Assembly (NCBI RefSeq): GCF_021347895.1
Contig: NC_067124.1
Coordinates: 18,094,521 to 18,158,520, forward strand
DNA: 64,000 nt
Direction: 5' to 3'
From: Acanthochromis polyacanthus
Lineage: Eukaryota > Chordata > Actinopteri > Pomacentridae
A model generated the notes under the pieces. The model searched no databases and had not been told where the DNA came from. It saw only the letters and a program-made list of their open reading frames with translations. Of the stretch, positions 21,801 to 33,499 are shown piece after piece. Position 1 is the first letter of the stretch. Each line of letters opens with the position of its first letter. Position numbers and translations under genes: made by a program.

Positions 21801-24800
21801 GACATGTTTTGGACAAAATAGTTTACTGGCTTGTGTCGTCTGGATGACCAAGGTTGGATTATGGCCGTTTTTTGTGGAATATTTTCATCTGTGTGTAATA
21901 ATGAACCCGGAAATGTGAGTCGCGCTGTGTACGTTAAAGCCGTGTACAGAGAAAGGATGGATGGATATTCGTTGTTTGTCGGACAAATGTGTTTATATTA
22001 CCCGCTGTGGTAATCACATCTGAAAGTGGTTTATACCGGCGGATTCATGAGAATCTAAGCTTTCCGTCGGCGTATAGTATTTGTATAATCGCGTTTGCAG
22101 CCTTCGGACATTCTTTAAATTCCTATGCAAATTAGTAAGTGTACCGCCAGCGGGACACTGAAGTTTAACGGGTTAACTCAGACTTTCTGCTTCAAACTCG
22201 TCCACACAAACAGGAGCTTTTAAAGCTTCATTTGACGTGTTTTCTGAACAAAATGAACCAATCACTAACAGGATCTTTTAATGGAGGAATGTAAAAATTT
22301 ATGACTGTAGAAAGCGCTGCGATTGAAAGTGATGCAAGAAAGGAATGCTTGTAGAAAACTGTTGAACATGTTTAACACGGTATTTTTAAATAAACGCTAA
22401 CTTGGCCCCCTAGTTCTGCTGGTGTAACAGAACATTGAAATGTTCATGTATAATTTACACATATTGTCCTTTGTTTGTTGCAGGTTTTAGCCCTCGTGGT
22501 GACAGAGGAGGGAGAGGTGGAGGACGAGGAGGTTTCAGAGGAGGATTTGGTGACCGAGGAGGATTTGGTGACCGAGGAGGACGTGGAGGATTCAGAGGAG
22601 GACGAGGAGGTGAGACACTTGTCTTGTAAACATCATTGTCATTTGTATTGTCATGTGATGCAGATTATTGTAGGTATTCAGTGTGTCATGAGAAGAACTT
22701 TTGGAGGGAATTGTGGAACAAGTTATTCATGATGAAGTCTAAATAATGTTTACTGTGCATTAGTTAAAGTGTTAAACTGAAATACTGACCAGAAAGTGGA
22801 TTTATCATCATGAACAAACGTTGAGTAACAAAATTTGATCAGCAGATGACCTGTGAAGAATATTTTTTAGTGCTTGAGGAGGTAGCGTTACCATTCTGCT
22901 GAGTATAGTAGCAGTCTTGACATGAAAGAGGCGTGGCATCCAGCTGAAACATACAGGATGGGCTTTAAGTTTCCATACATAGGACAAATAAGCATTATAT
23001 GTTGGACAACCATTTTTATTTATATAATGTGCTCTATACGATTACCGTTGCGTCGAAAACACTTAATACGTGTTTTCCACTGTTCTGCTTGTAATGATGT
23101 TGGTGATGCGTTCCTTGAGATGATTTATGCCTCATATCTTCACCTGATTCAACTGCCCCCAAAGATAGCTTAAAATGCATCTTCTAGGGTATCTGAATCA
23201 TAAAAAAATATACAGTGTAAATTTTCTTATGTATAGAAACTTATGGTCTACCCTGTACAAACCAAGAGCAGGACTGGCAGAAGTGTGTGTATCATCCATC
23301 CATCCATCATCAATACACCGCTTAATCCACATTAGGGTTGCAGGGGGGCTGGAATCTGTCCCGGATGTCTTAGGATGAAGACGGGACACCTGGACAGGTC
23401 ACCAGGCTATCAGAGGGCTACATATAGAGACAAACATTCACACCTACAGACAATTTAGAATCACCAATTAACCTCAGCATGTTTTTGGACTGTGGGAGGA
23501 AGTTGGAGTACCTCTGCACAGGGTGAACATGCAGAAAGATCCTAGCCTAGCCGTGCTAGACAACCCACGGCAACAAATTTAATTCTCTGCCAGGGTGGGT
23601 CCAGTTACCCTCCATAAGGCTCGAGGTTGGATGCTCCTAAAACTGGCCGGACGATCACCATGAAGTGTAGAGTCAGAAGGCGGGCGTAACTAAGTGACGA
23701 CAGAGGCGCGACGATTCTGACAGAAACAACCGGCGCACAATAAACAGTTATCTTTCGACTCGGCTTTGGCCACAGCCCTTAAAGATTTGAAGCTAAAATT
23801 CAACTTGAAAGATAAACAAAGGACGGCACTGAAGTGTTTCATTGAGAAGAAAGACGTATTTGGACTTATGCCGACGGGATATGGCAAATCCTTAATATAC
23901 CAGTTGGCTCCGCTGGTTGGGAAGCTAATGGGACTTAGCCACAATCCGCCGGTGCTCTAGGAACTACGTCAGCCTATTCGTTGCGTTGATTGGTTGTATA
24001 CCTACCCAATTGTTGCAGAGTGATTTGAAAGACAACCTTTTAGCCCGCCTCCCTCCCTGTCGAGCGGCCCGTGACCCTTGTGCCTTCAGAACATGGGTCT
24101 AGCGCGGCTAGGCTAGAAAGATCCCAGACATGGACACAAACCAAGGATCTTGTAGCTACAAAGCGACAATGCTAACCACCGATCCACTGTGCAGCCCCTT
24201 ATATGATACATATCACTTGAAAGACAAGCATCTCTTTTTCTTTTATTACTATTTTCTGCCACAACTCTTTCATACACTTTATACACTTGTATGTTTTGTA
24301 AAAGTTAAAAATGGATGACATCTGTACATTCTTGTTGCATTTTGCGTGTTGTGACTTCAATTACAAGGTAATATTTAATATATATATTTGTTATGCGCCA
24401 AAGTAAATCTTGACGTTTTAAACTGAGAGCTTCGCAGCAAGGATGTCTGATTTTTGTTAAATGCCTGTTAACTCGACCCTCAGAGAGAGGAACTGAGGAT
24501 GTGCAGTTAGAAAAATGAGACAAGGCGCTAGTAACCTGCTATTTGCTGTTTAGGAACTTGATTAAAATGTCAGTTTTCCTGTTTCTTTTTAGGTGGAAGT
24601 TTCAGGTCCCCAGAAGGTGGAGGATTCCGGGGCAGAGGAGGCGGCAGAGGCACCCCGAGAGGAAGAGGAGGCAGAGGGGGGAGAGGAGGTGGCAGAGGAG
24701 GCTTTGGAGGAGGGAAGAAGGTCTTAATTGAGCCACACAGACATGAAGGTTTTTATGACTTCTATCTGGGATTTATACTTGTGAATGTATAATGTTATGA

Positions 24801-27800
24801 AAAGGAAGTGTTGCATGAGTTGTTGCATATTTCTAGCTACGTTTGTTGCACTTATTTTAACTTTGAATTCATTCTAGTAGTTTATTTGTTTGACTCATGG
24901 TGTGTCTTTCTGTCTGTCGGTCAGGAGTGTTCATTTGCAGAGGCAAAGAAGATGCCCTGGTCACTAAGAACATGGTGGTAGGAGAGTCTGTGTATGGAGA
25001 GAAAAGGATCAGTGTGGAGGTGAGTGGTGATCAGCTTCACAGAGACTACACAGGGGATGGCTGAGGCCGAACTTATTCATTTTCATGCCAGTTTTTTTAT
25101 TTTTTAGCCAACAGGTTCCTTCTTGCTGGCAATGACAAACGTTACAAAAACAATAAATATACAATGTTAAATTTCTTTTCCGATACGAGTCCTTCTAGGC
25201 TAAGGTAATTAAATGATATGTGTCTATTTATAGACAATGTCCTAATTGATATAAGATAAACGTTTGATGGAATGTCACTAGTTTCACTTCGATGCACTTT
25301 GATGTTTGGAAATGTTGCATGAAATCTTGCCCCAACCAGGGGTGGAAGTTAAGGATGGATACATGAAGATTAATAACCTGCGACATTAACGGTTCTGCTG
25401 TTGGCACTTTTTTATAAATTAAGTCGAGCGTTATGTTGCACATTCTATCTCACCACTGTAAGACATTTATGATTCATTTTCCATGTTCAGAAGAGAGTTC
25501 GATGCAGCACACAGAACTCTGCTGTTAGTGACGACTGAGGAGAGAAGTAAATGTTCAGAAGTGTGGTTACACTTATGCCAACAAACATTGTCTGCATCAG
25601 CTTTAAGTAACAAGCCATTGGAGATGTGTGTTATCTGTGTAAACTTCCTGCAGAGGTTTCATACACATAAAGGTGAAGGAATGCAGTTTTAATGCTTAGC
25701 AATCCTAATTCTGTTGCTAATTTATTTTTGGTTTTTCTCCTAATAACTCTTTGATAAGCAGTACTGGTAAGAGTACTAATACTGTCTTGACAATACCCAT
25801 CTCTAGTGTGACTTCTTCTATCACCTTAACTATACAGCATGCTGCCACACACGACCCACATGTAGTCCACCATGGAGGGCTTCTCAGCGACAATACCATC
25901 TGACAAAACATCCAAACAACACAGACATGGCCCACCCAGTAATGCTGCATTGTTGAGGATGTGCTACCACTAAAATATAACACTGTTTTCCTCTAGCCTT
26001 TATTAAAAATGGGTAGTTTAATTTTTTTATTATTTGGATAGACCTTTTAGTTTTATTGCCCTACTTGGGGTCATTCCATGTCAAATCTAACATTTTTTTT
26101 GAACTTCTGGTCTTTCATCTCTGAGGCTCCTCCCCTCAGAGACCTGGTGATGATGGAGAAAGTGAAGTCATCCAAAATACCAGTGGACACGTGCAAAATG
26201 CATGTTGGTGCTTATAAGAAACGTTCGATTATCCCGGCCACAAAATTCCTGTGACATTCATAATAAGAGTACAGCATTCCTGCTTGAGGAGACTCTAAAT
26301 GCACCTTAGGATCTGTGATGTTATGGGCAGACTTTGTCAAATTCCAATGATTTGTTTCTCTTTATTAGGAAGGAGAGACTAAGACTGAATACAGAGCCTG
26401 GAATCCATTCCGCTCCAAGCTGGCAGCGGCCATCTTAGGAGGCGTTGACCAAATCCATATCAAGCCAGGAGCTAAAGTCATGTACCTGGGAGCTGCCTCT
26501 GGTACCACAGTGTCCCATGTTTCTGACATTGTTGGACCGGTGAGTACTGCACAAAGTTTTTACTTCAGTTACAGAGTACCACATACAATACAGATGCACT
26601 GAAGAAATCTGTGGTGTATAAATACTAAGCTCCTTTTTACGAGTTTAACACAATAAAGCCTAAGCAGGCCCAGTTTGAACCAAGCTGTAATATTGAGTTC
26701 AGTCTCACATGAATTTAGTGATGTTTTGGTGAGTCAGTAACTATAATAAACCTTTATTATTTGATCTAAGTGACGTTTTCTACATTACATTGAATTCTAA
26801 CCTGTAGCTCTTGTGTTTTCAGGAAGGACTGGTCTACGCTGTGGAGTTTTCCCATCGATCAGGTCGTGATCTTCTCAATGTGGCAAAGAAACGCACCAAC
26901 ATTATTCCAATCATTGAAGACGCTCGGCACCCACACAAATACCGCATGCTGGTTGGTAGGTAGTCCACGACCACAACAGTAAAAGAACACTGTTTTAGAG
27001 TCTTCACAGTTCCAGTATCGGTCCGTTCTGACGCCAAATGAACCACATTTAAGCTCGGGTCTGTTTATACTATTCATGTTGACTTTAATAAACTTTCTGA
27101 TGCAGAACAATTTGCTACCTACAGAACCTATAAAAATGTGTTCAACTCCATTTGAAGTTTTCCTGCTGCTTTTTAACATTGTATTAAGAATGAAACGTAC
27201 AGCGAGAACTATACAGAAATGGTTTAAAGGCAGCAGGTTGAATATTCTGTAGTGGCTGAATCTGAACCCAGACCTCAGTCCAGTTTCACGATTCCTGTGC
27301 AACCTGACACAGCTTGAGCAGTTTTGCAAAAAAGAATGGTGTAAAATTGCAGTCTCCAGATATGGAAAGGTGATTAGGACACATTTTTAGTAGAAAATGA
27401 CAAGACGGCTCGATAAAATCTATGACCAGTGTTAGAGCAGTGACCATCAACTTTCTTTATCCCTAGTTTTCTTTTCTAGACGTGTGCGTTCACGTAAAAA
27501 CTGGATGTTTAACGTGTCATTTCTTCTGCATGAGTGTCTTTTAATCCAGTCAACAGGTTGTTTTATTGCAGCCTCATCAGGTATTATAGAAAGTTATTAC
27601 TGGTAAAATGCAGGCACTGCAAACGAAACGAATGCTGCTAGAAAACGGTTCCTTATGTGTTAATATAGTTATTTTAACAACCAGTACAACAACTCCTATT
27701 TCTAATGTGACAGCTGCATTTTAGAGCTGTTAAATGTCTTCATTTAAACATATTGTACTGAAATGCGTTTAGGTCTGATAGGATAATATTTTAGCCAAAT

Positions 27801-30800
27801 CAGAGTGAAATGAATGTGATATCTGTCATAAATACCAATAGAATAATCAATTTTCTGATCTGTCTTTTGTTAGCTACAACACCAGCGGTGTAAATGGACT
27901 CTGCTTATTATTAAACTACTACAGAATTTCACCACACCTGAAATCGTTACGTAGTTTAATGGATTGATCTGCTTATTTCAGAAAATGGCGATGGACACTG
28001 CAAAGTAGCATACTGGAGTCATCAGGCTGTCCAGTGTCTGAGTTTGAGTAGTAAGACTGAATAACCTGCAGTGCAAATGTGTAAACAGATGCTGTTTATG
28101 GTCTGTCCCTCTGTAGGAATGGTGGATGTGATTTTTGCTGATGTTGCCCAGCCTGACCAAACAAGGATTGTTGCTTTAAACGCTCATAACTTCCTGAAGA
28201 ATGGCGGACACTTTGTTATCTCGATAAAGGTACGTTGATGAATATCTCAACAGTAGTTCTGTAAACTGTAGGCTGGATGTTGAGACTGAAACTTGATTTT
28301 TAAAACCAATGACTGGACTTCACTGACACCCGACTAGTTTAGCAACACAATGACTACACAAACACCAAGCTACTAGATTACACATAATTAGTAACTAATT
28401 ATGTGTCATTAATAAATGTCACATAATTAGATACAAACTAATTATGTGACCGTAAAGTCCAGAGATGATCATAAGATGAGGTTTCAGTCTTGAGACTGAC
28501 AGGGATAGATTGGACTTATGAAAGAACTGTTTCGATTGATCTGTTGGATAAAGTGAAATAGTTTACCAAGTTGACATCAAATATTAGTTGTCAAAATAAA
28601 ACCTATCAATTGGCAGTTGTGCATAATTTTTCTTTTTCAACTTTAAGGTTGAACTTTGAGCCTTTCCCACTTTTTTTTACCGTCACAGCTGACCAGTCAC
28701 TACATGTAGTGCAGAAAGGTACAGAAATGTGTCCTCAATTGCTGGCATTGTAGAAGTGTGGGTTTAGGGGATTCTAGATACAGTTAGATTGTCAGACAGA
28801 ACTTCTTATGGACAGATTCTCAATAGACTGAATGTGATTAGGGGCCAAAATACAGATAATGATGTTGCTGCTTGCAGTATAAATAATTTTTGCCTCTGAG
28901 GCATTTTGTCCTTGGGTTGTCCGTAATTTTTTCTGTCCCATTGTCTTGAGATATCTCAAACGCTTCAAATTTAATGTAATTGTTTACTTGGACTGATGGA
29001 TGAGCTCAGGTTTTGGTGGACAAAGTCACTGTGACTTTACTTTCATCCCATTCTTGTTAAAGCCATACGTTAGTAACACCTAAAGGGAACTGCATTACTT
29101 GTGGCACAACATCCACTTTGACTCAAGGGTTAGATATTGGTGATAAGGTCACTCTGACCTTAGAAAACACATTTTTGGCCAGAACTTAACACTTCATATG
29201 TCTGGTAGGATTAAGTGATGTCATCACTTTCTGTATCCATAAAGTCAACAGTCAATTTCACTGTGACGTTATGGTGTTCTGTGAAAACAATTTTTTGGAC
29301 ATTAATCAAAACCATTTGACATTTGGTCAGATACTGACTTAGTGACAGTGATCTTGAGTGGAGACCATTGAACGGTATCGGTGTTCTTTGCTGCCAGGTT
29401 GAAGATGCGTTAAGTATCCACATTTTAGAATTTGTTCACTTGCAGCAACCTCCATGTGTGAATCATTTTCTACTGCCCTGGTAACAACTTTGTGATCTAT
29501 ATGAATGAGCTTTATTGGCTGAGCATCTAAAAGTAATTTGATTTAGTTTTGTTTCTCTCAATGGACTCAAAATCATCACGACATAGACCATTCAGCCACA
29601 CTATTAAAACCACTTATCCAGTCTTGTGTTGGTTCACCTTGTGCACCCAAAGCAGCCACAAGTCCTCAGAGGGTGTCCAGTGTGTCAGGCATATAGATGC
29701 CAGCAGTTTATAATTCAAGTCCTGTACGTTGCAAGATGGCGCCTAAACATATAGGACTTTCCAACCCATTCTGCTGGTGCTCTATTGGACTGATTCATGG
29801 GGAAACTGATGGCCAAGGCAACACCTTACACTCTTTGTCACGCTTCTTAAACCATTTGTGTACAATTTTTGCAATATGATGGGACACATATTCTACTTTA
29901 AAGAAGCTACTGCCATCAGGGAAAACCATTGCCATGACGGTTTGTAAATGGTCTGTATCAATATTTAGGTAGATGGTACAAATTAACCCACATAAATAAG
30001 ACAGCACATCGGCTCGCCTTCTTCCCAGAGTGCATCCTACTGCCGTCCACATGATGGGTTCTTCCTGCATTGAGGGATTACTGTTTTTCATTAAGCTACA
30101 TTGGAAGGTTTTCTGCCCATCTAGCTGAATTATAGACACCTGTGTTGATCAACTAGTCGGAAAATGCATCATTAATGTCCTGATCAATACTGAGTCCCAA
30201 TACGATACAATTTCCATACAGGATACATGCTACAAATTTATTCAATTTATTTTTTTTAAAACTAAATCAGTGTATGTCCTTGATGGCTAAATAGCTCTAA
30301 TGCATAAAGAAGAAAAATGAATTACTGCATTCAGGGTGGTCACAAGCCTTGTTGACAAGTTCTGATTGGACAGTGTCTGAAGTGTACAGTTGAGAGAGCA
30401 GGGTGTGTTGTGGTTCCTCAGATTCAAAGATTGCATAAACCTGTACTTTCTACATGCATGTCAGAACATATATTGTATATTGACTGCAGTACCTGGTTGT
30501 GCCACCAGGTGTAGCCTCATACTGTTGAATACTGTAGTGACTCAAGGAGGCGGTCCCTTGGACAAGGTCAACGCTGTGTTGGCACTCAGAAAGCGTCATG
30601 GAAGTTGAGCTTCCAATGGGCACCGTGACAGACTTCTATGATGCTTAATGTCCTCCAGCCAGAGCTGACCTGTACCAGACGGCTTATTACCACGTGTGCT
30701 CACCCTGTCTGACACCTGTGGAAGAGTAAACGCAACTGGAGGATTGGACTTAGATTGGTGCAGATACAAATCAATTTAAAAATGCCCCTAACCCAGGCTG

Positions 30801-32121
30801 TGACACTGGCTTGGAACATCCACAAAGAGTACAGATACTATCCCTTGATGGGTGCTGTAATTAGTGTAATTAGTGATATTCGCTTCACATAAGTGGTCTT
30901 AACATTGTGGCTGATTGGCGTACATTGAGTCTGAACGACGTGTCTGAACAGTCTCTTTCCTATTTTTTTTTTTTTTTTCCCCAAGGCATACAACCACAAG
31001 GTCATAGTTCCAGTTTTGATCATTTGATGTTTGTTCTTGATAAGTTTGTCAATAGGTCTGGATTTTGTTTTTTTTCTTCAGGCCAACTGTATAGACTCGA
31101 CAGCGGCTCCAGAGGCAGTGTTTGCATCAGAAGTGAAGAAGATGAGTGTTGAGAACATGAAACCACAAGAACAACTCACATTGGAGCCGTATGAAAGAGA
31201 CCATGCTGTGGTGGTGGGCACCTACAGGTACACTAACATTAACTTGCTCTACATGACCAGATTAAATATGGTGCTTCACAATGAGAATCTTTTATTGATA
31301 GTAGATTTACACTCGATTCTAAATTCATTCTATTAAGTATGTACAAATCTAAAATTGCATTATTTCATCAATATCAGCCTCTGTCACATGACGTCTCTTA
31401 AGTTCTACATTGCTAGTAGTTTTTAATCAATTGACTGAAGCTTTAGGAAGCCACACCAAGACACTGATCTGTGATCAGTTGAGAATAGGTGATTTGTAAA
31501 GTCACAAATGCCTGTATAATATCAATTTGCCATATATATATATAACTGGCCAAGATGAGTAGATACATTGTAAACATGTCAAGCTTGCAAGGTCAGAAAT
31601 GGTGTTATTTTCACATTTGAATGTTGTTAAATTAATATGAAGTCTATTGCAGCTCGAGGTCAGTTATGTACTTAAAGTAAAAGTAATGTTTACATCATGG
31701 GCTGCCTTCTACAGTAAAATTATTTGTTTCTTATTCACAAAGACAAAAAAATCAGTTTATTAAACTTTCAAATACTGTTTAAGAGCCAGTTTCAGTTGTG
31801 GACAGGAATCCTTTCAGATGAATTTATAAAATCTACAAGGGTACTTCAAAAAGTTCACAGCCTCATCTAGTAATAAGGAGTGCAACTCCGATTTTTAAGG
31901 CATCACCGTAGACTCTATCCTGTCCAGAAGAACTCAAATGTTTGAAGCAATCAGAAAAAAAGGAGAGGAATGCTTACAAAACACAATAGTGTTCAAAACA
32001 CAATAATGTTCCATAACACAGAATTTTTCCTTTGAGCAATGTCTGCTGCTGAAGGAAAAAAAATGTTTAAACCAGTTTCTTTGTTTCTTTCCTCAGACCG
32101 CCACCTAAACAGAAGAAGTAA
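18841..32121 (+). CDS. fbl: Fibrillarin, rRNA 2'-O-methyltransferase (complete, 9 exons)
   Basis: Fibrillarin is the SAM-dependent 2'-O-methyltransferase of box C/D snoRNPs in the nucleolus; it also methylates a histone H2A glutamine. Exons: 18841-18850, 22484-22609, 24593-24748, 24925-25019, 26369-26539, 26823-26955, 28117-28229, 31082-31227, 32097-32121. All junctions are GT-AG with matching phase, and total 975 nt, 324 residues plus TAA (human 321). Residues 4-86 form the glycine/arginine-rich (GAR) domain, built from RGG and FGDRGG units. Residues 89-324 are the methyltransferase domain, with IEPHRHEG at 91-98, the SAM-binding [11 protein letters not shown] at 169-179, AVEFS at 192-196 and ADVAQPDQ at 238-245. 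The tiny first exon encodes only MKP plus one base. Stop follows PPPKQKK. Introns hold several transposons but no exon disruption. Confidence 0.97.
21471..21550 (-). mobile_element. Fragment of the GAATATTCG hAT family in fbl intron 1
   Basis: Only one terminus is present. 'aacgaatattcggatattc' then GGGTCCAGCCCTA is the inverse of the left end of the complete element at 46098-46817 (TAGGGCTGGACCCGAATAT). The other end is lost. Confidence 0.65.
21710..22170. repeat. Possible repeat segment of unlike composition in fbl intron 1
   Basis: This stretch has many CpG dinucleotides compared with the flanking intron, and ends 'gccagcgggacactgaag' then TTTAACGGGTTAA. It looks like inserted DNA, but I see no paired termini. 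Its short open frames are not recognisable proteins. Confidence 0.3.
22954..23255. mobile_element. Mariner-like MITE with TA target duplication
   Basis: TA at 22952-22953 and 23256-23257 flanks inverted ends CAGGATGGGCTTTAAGTTTC and, inverted, CAGGGTAGACCATAAGTTTC. The 302-bp size and TA duplication fit a mariner-type nonautonomous element. It lies in fbl intron 2. Confidence 0.75.
23290..23542 (-). repeat. Teleost tRNA-promoter-like repeat, left part split by an insertion
   Basis: The copy runs from 'catccatccatcatcaatac' through GGGGGGCTGGAATCTGTCCC and 'cagacaatttagaatcacc' to 'gcagaaagatcc', where another transposon interrupts it. It continues at 24116. The intact copy at 14472 shows the uninterrupted site GCAGAAAGATCCCAG. 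Confidence 0.75.
23543..24115. mobile_element. DNA transposon with 19-bp TIRs and 9-bp TSD, carrying a RecQ-like fragment
   Basis: The element is 573 bp. Its left end is TAGCCTAGCCGTGCTAGAC and its right end is the inverse of TAGCCTAGCCGCGCTAGAC (one mismatch in 19). The 9-bp duplication GAAAGATCC stands at 23534-23542 and 24116-24124. It sits inside an older dispersed repeat whose empty site is visible in another copy, so the borders are exact. A second copy lies at 44357-44886 in the opposite orientation; both ends match well over roughly 170-210 bp, but the centres differ. The centre here encodes part of a RecQ-like helicase. The superfamily is not settled: 9-bp duplications occur in Mutator-like and Merlin-like elements. 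Confidence 0.85.
23721..23960 (+). pseudogene. RecQ-like helicase fragment inside the transposon
   Basis: The open frame runs from just after a TGA (23718-23720) to a TAG at 23958-23960 and has no ATG. It reads through [18 protein letters not shown] and the Walker A-type motif [10 protein letters not shown], followed by [10 protein letters not shown], ending at HNPPVL. This corresponds to the N-terminal part of the helicase core (Q motif and motif I) of RecQ-family proteins; motifs Ia to VI are absent. It cannot be a functional helicase. It may be a relic of the element's own gene or a captured piece of a host-like gene. Confidence 0.7.
24116..24196 (-). repeat. Teleost tRNA-promoter-like repeat, right part
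   Basis: After the target duplication the older repeat resumes with 'aaagatcccagacatgg', 'caaaccaaggatcttg' and 'gctaaccaccgatccactg', ending at GTGCAGCC. Together with 23290-23542 it makes one nearly full copy. Confidence 0.75.
28960..29420. repeat. Degenerate tandem repeat with AGGTCA-type palindromes
   Basis: The palindromes AAAGTCACTGTGACTTT (29022-29038), AGGTCACTCTGACCT (29146-29160) and TTTCACTGTGACG (centre about 29262) recur roughly every 110-125 bp, each with related flanks such as 'cactttgactcaagg'. This fits a diverged tandem or dispersed teleost repeat in fbl intron 7. Confidence 0.5.
29146..29160. promoter_or_regulatory. Perfect consensus estrogen response element palindrome
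   Basis: AGGTCA CTC TGACCT is an exact match to the 15-bp consensus (AGGTCA, three bases, TGACCT). It is part of the degenerate repeat above, so it may be a by-product of the repeat rather than a selected site. Confidence 0.5.
29587..30920 (-). mobile_element. Tc1-like transposon in fbl intron 7, degenerate
   Basis: The left end TTCAGCCACACTATTAAAAC and the right end CTTAACATTGTGGCTGA are inverted repeats of each other. The interior holds a minus-strand transposase fragment, then diverged sequence. A partial copy of the same family on the + strand is at 59245-59745. Confidence 0.7.
29795..30139 (-). pseudogene. Tc1-like transposase fragment
   Basis: The minus-strand open frame contains [18 protein letters not shown], then [17 protein letters not shown]. 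This is the region that holds the second catalytic aspartate of the DDE domain in Tc1-type transposases. The aspartate motif (normally DNAP.H after the phenylalanines) is replaced by unrelated residues, so it is inactive. N- and C-terminal parts are missing. Confidence 0.75.
31839..31965 (+). mobile_element. Mariner-type terminus fragment
   Basis: GGGTACTTCAAAAAGTTC at 31839-31856 resembles the terminus GGTACTTCAGAAGTTC near 41213. It is one end only, in fbl intron 8. Confidence 0.35.
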
Positions 32122-33018
32122 AGTGTGGAAGAGAGCTCTGGCTGACAATTACCATTTTCAACCACCATCTACCTTTGGCACTGTCTATGTTGTGTGTTGC
32201 TCTGTTTTCACCTCCTCCTGCCTGTTATTAGGTTTCCTTCACAGTGTGAACTGAAGGCTACCTATCAGGCTAAAATTTAGCTGAGGTTCTATTCTTTGAG
32301 TCATTTTAATGAGTTGCACCAAACATCCAACCTTTGGACGGTCCCTTTATTACTGGGTCTGTTAACACCATAGATTGCCTTCGGAATTGGTGGCCACACT
32401 GGAGCGTCATGTTAGTAGTCTGTAATATACAAACTAGTACTCTGTAATATGATCCACCTGTATTTCATATGTCTTATGTAGATATGTGATACATATGTAA
32501 AGATGATCAGGTTATAAAGAAATTGGTCAGATGTTAACTGTAGAGTAAAATCTACCTTAGATAAGCTCTCATGAAACTTTTGAATCCACTTAATATCCCC
32601 AGATGTTAACTATTTAAACATTTTTGCCAAATGACATCTCCAGCAAGTGTTTTTGTGTGGTCACTTGTTTTGTTTTTGTTTCTCTCAGCTTCTGTTGATT
32701 TTCTTCCCTTTTTAACTTGAGTGAAATAATGTATTTGTCCTTGTTTCCTTTATCTGGATGCTTCTGATTACACATAGTACAACCTGTATTCTTAGGGATA
32801 TCCTAAATATGGGGTCAAAGAGCCCACACTGTTTGTATTTTATTGTATGTTATCTGGCAGAAATTACATCCAGTAAAATATTCTTTTTTTAAAAAAAAAT
32901 GTTTGATACTAGTAAACTTTGTCAAATTAGTATATGGTAGAATGGTTGTAGATAGGTTTCTTCAATTTATGCTTGAACCGGTTCAAATGTATTTTGATAC
33001 AACTGGCAACTTTGGTTT

Positions 33019-33024
33019 AATAAA
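33019..33024 (+). terminator. fbl: fbl polyadenylation signal
   Basis: AATAAA stands about 900 bp after the fbl stop and is followed by a T-rich stretch. The 3' UTR would be about 32122-33040. The long UTR carries no other gene. Confidence 0.55.
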
Positions 33025-33499
33025 ATGATTGTTTTTGACTAGTTATTGTATAGCTATGAATATAGGACTGTACCTTCACATGACAACCAAACTCATTCAA
33101 ACAGTTCTTGTTTTGTTCTTTTTACCCTATGCAAACGCATAACAGTGTCAGTATTTTTTGTAATACTTATAACGGCACTGTGCTGTCTTATTAGACTCCT
33201 GAACTGATCACTGTTCGGGTCCTTGGTGGTGCAGTGGTCCATTGTTCTCTGTAGCAGCCCCTTAGCAGGGCTTCATCCCCATCAGAGTCGATGGCCAAAT
33301 GGTCTCTGCTGTAATCCCTGAACCCGAGATTTATACATCAACTTCATGGCAGCAGCAGTCGTTTTTTGTGAGATACGATTTATGCAACTAACCGTTTTTG
33401 TCTGCCATGTATTTGTTAAATGTACCCATATGCAGACAAATCAAACAGGTTCTCTACAGTGTTAACTCGTGACAAGTTGCGCCAAACCGTTCTTTTTCG

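Noticed and set aside
22475..22732. Highly acidic open frame (EEGEVEDEE type) across fbl exon 2
   Set aside because: It is the +1 reading of the GGA/CGA-rich GAR repeat in the real exon and runs past the splice donor; repeat codon bias alone explains it.
22729..22780. Possible intronic box C/D snoRNA in fbl intron 2 (ATGATGA then CTGA 41 bp later)
   Set aside because: The flanking stem is only about four pairs with a bulge and I see no guide match to rRNA; such box pairs arise by chance in AT-rich introns.
23721..23960. A working RecQ-like gene
   Set aside because: The frame has no ATG, stops after motif I and lies inside a 573-bp transposon; it is a fragment.
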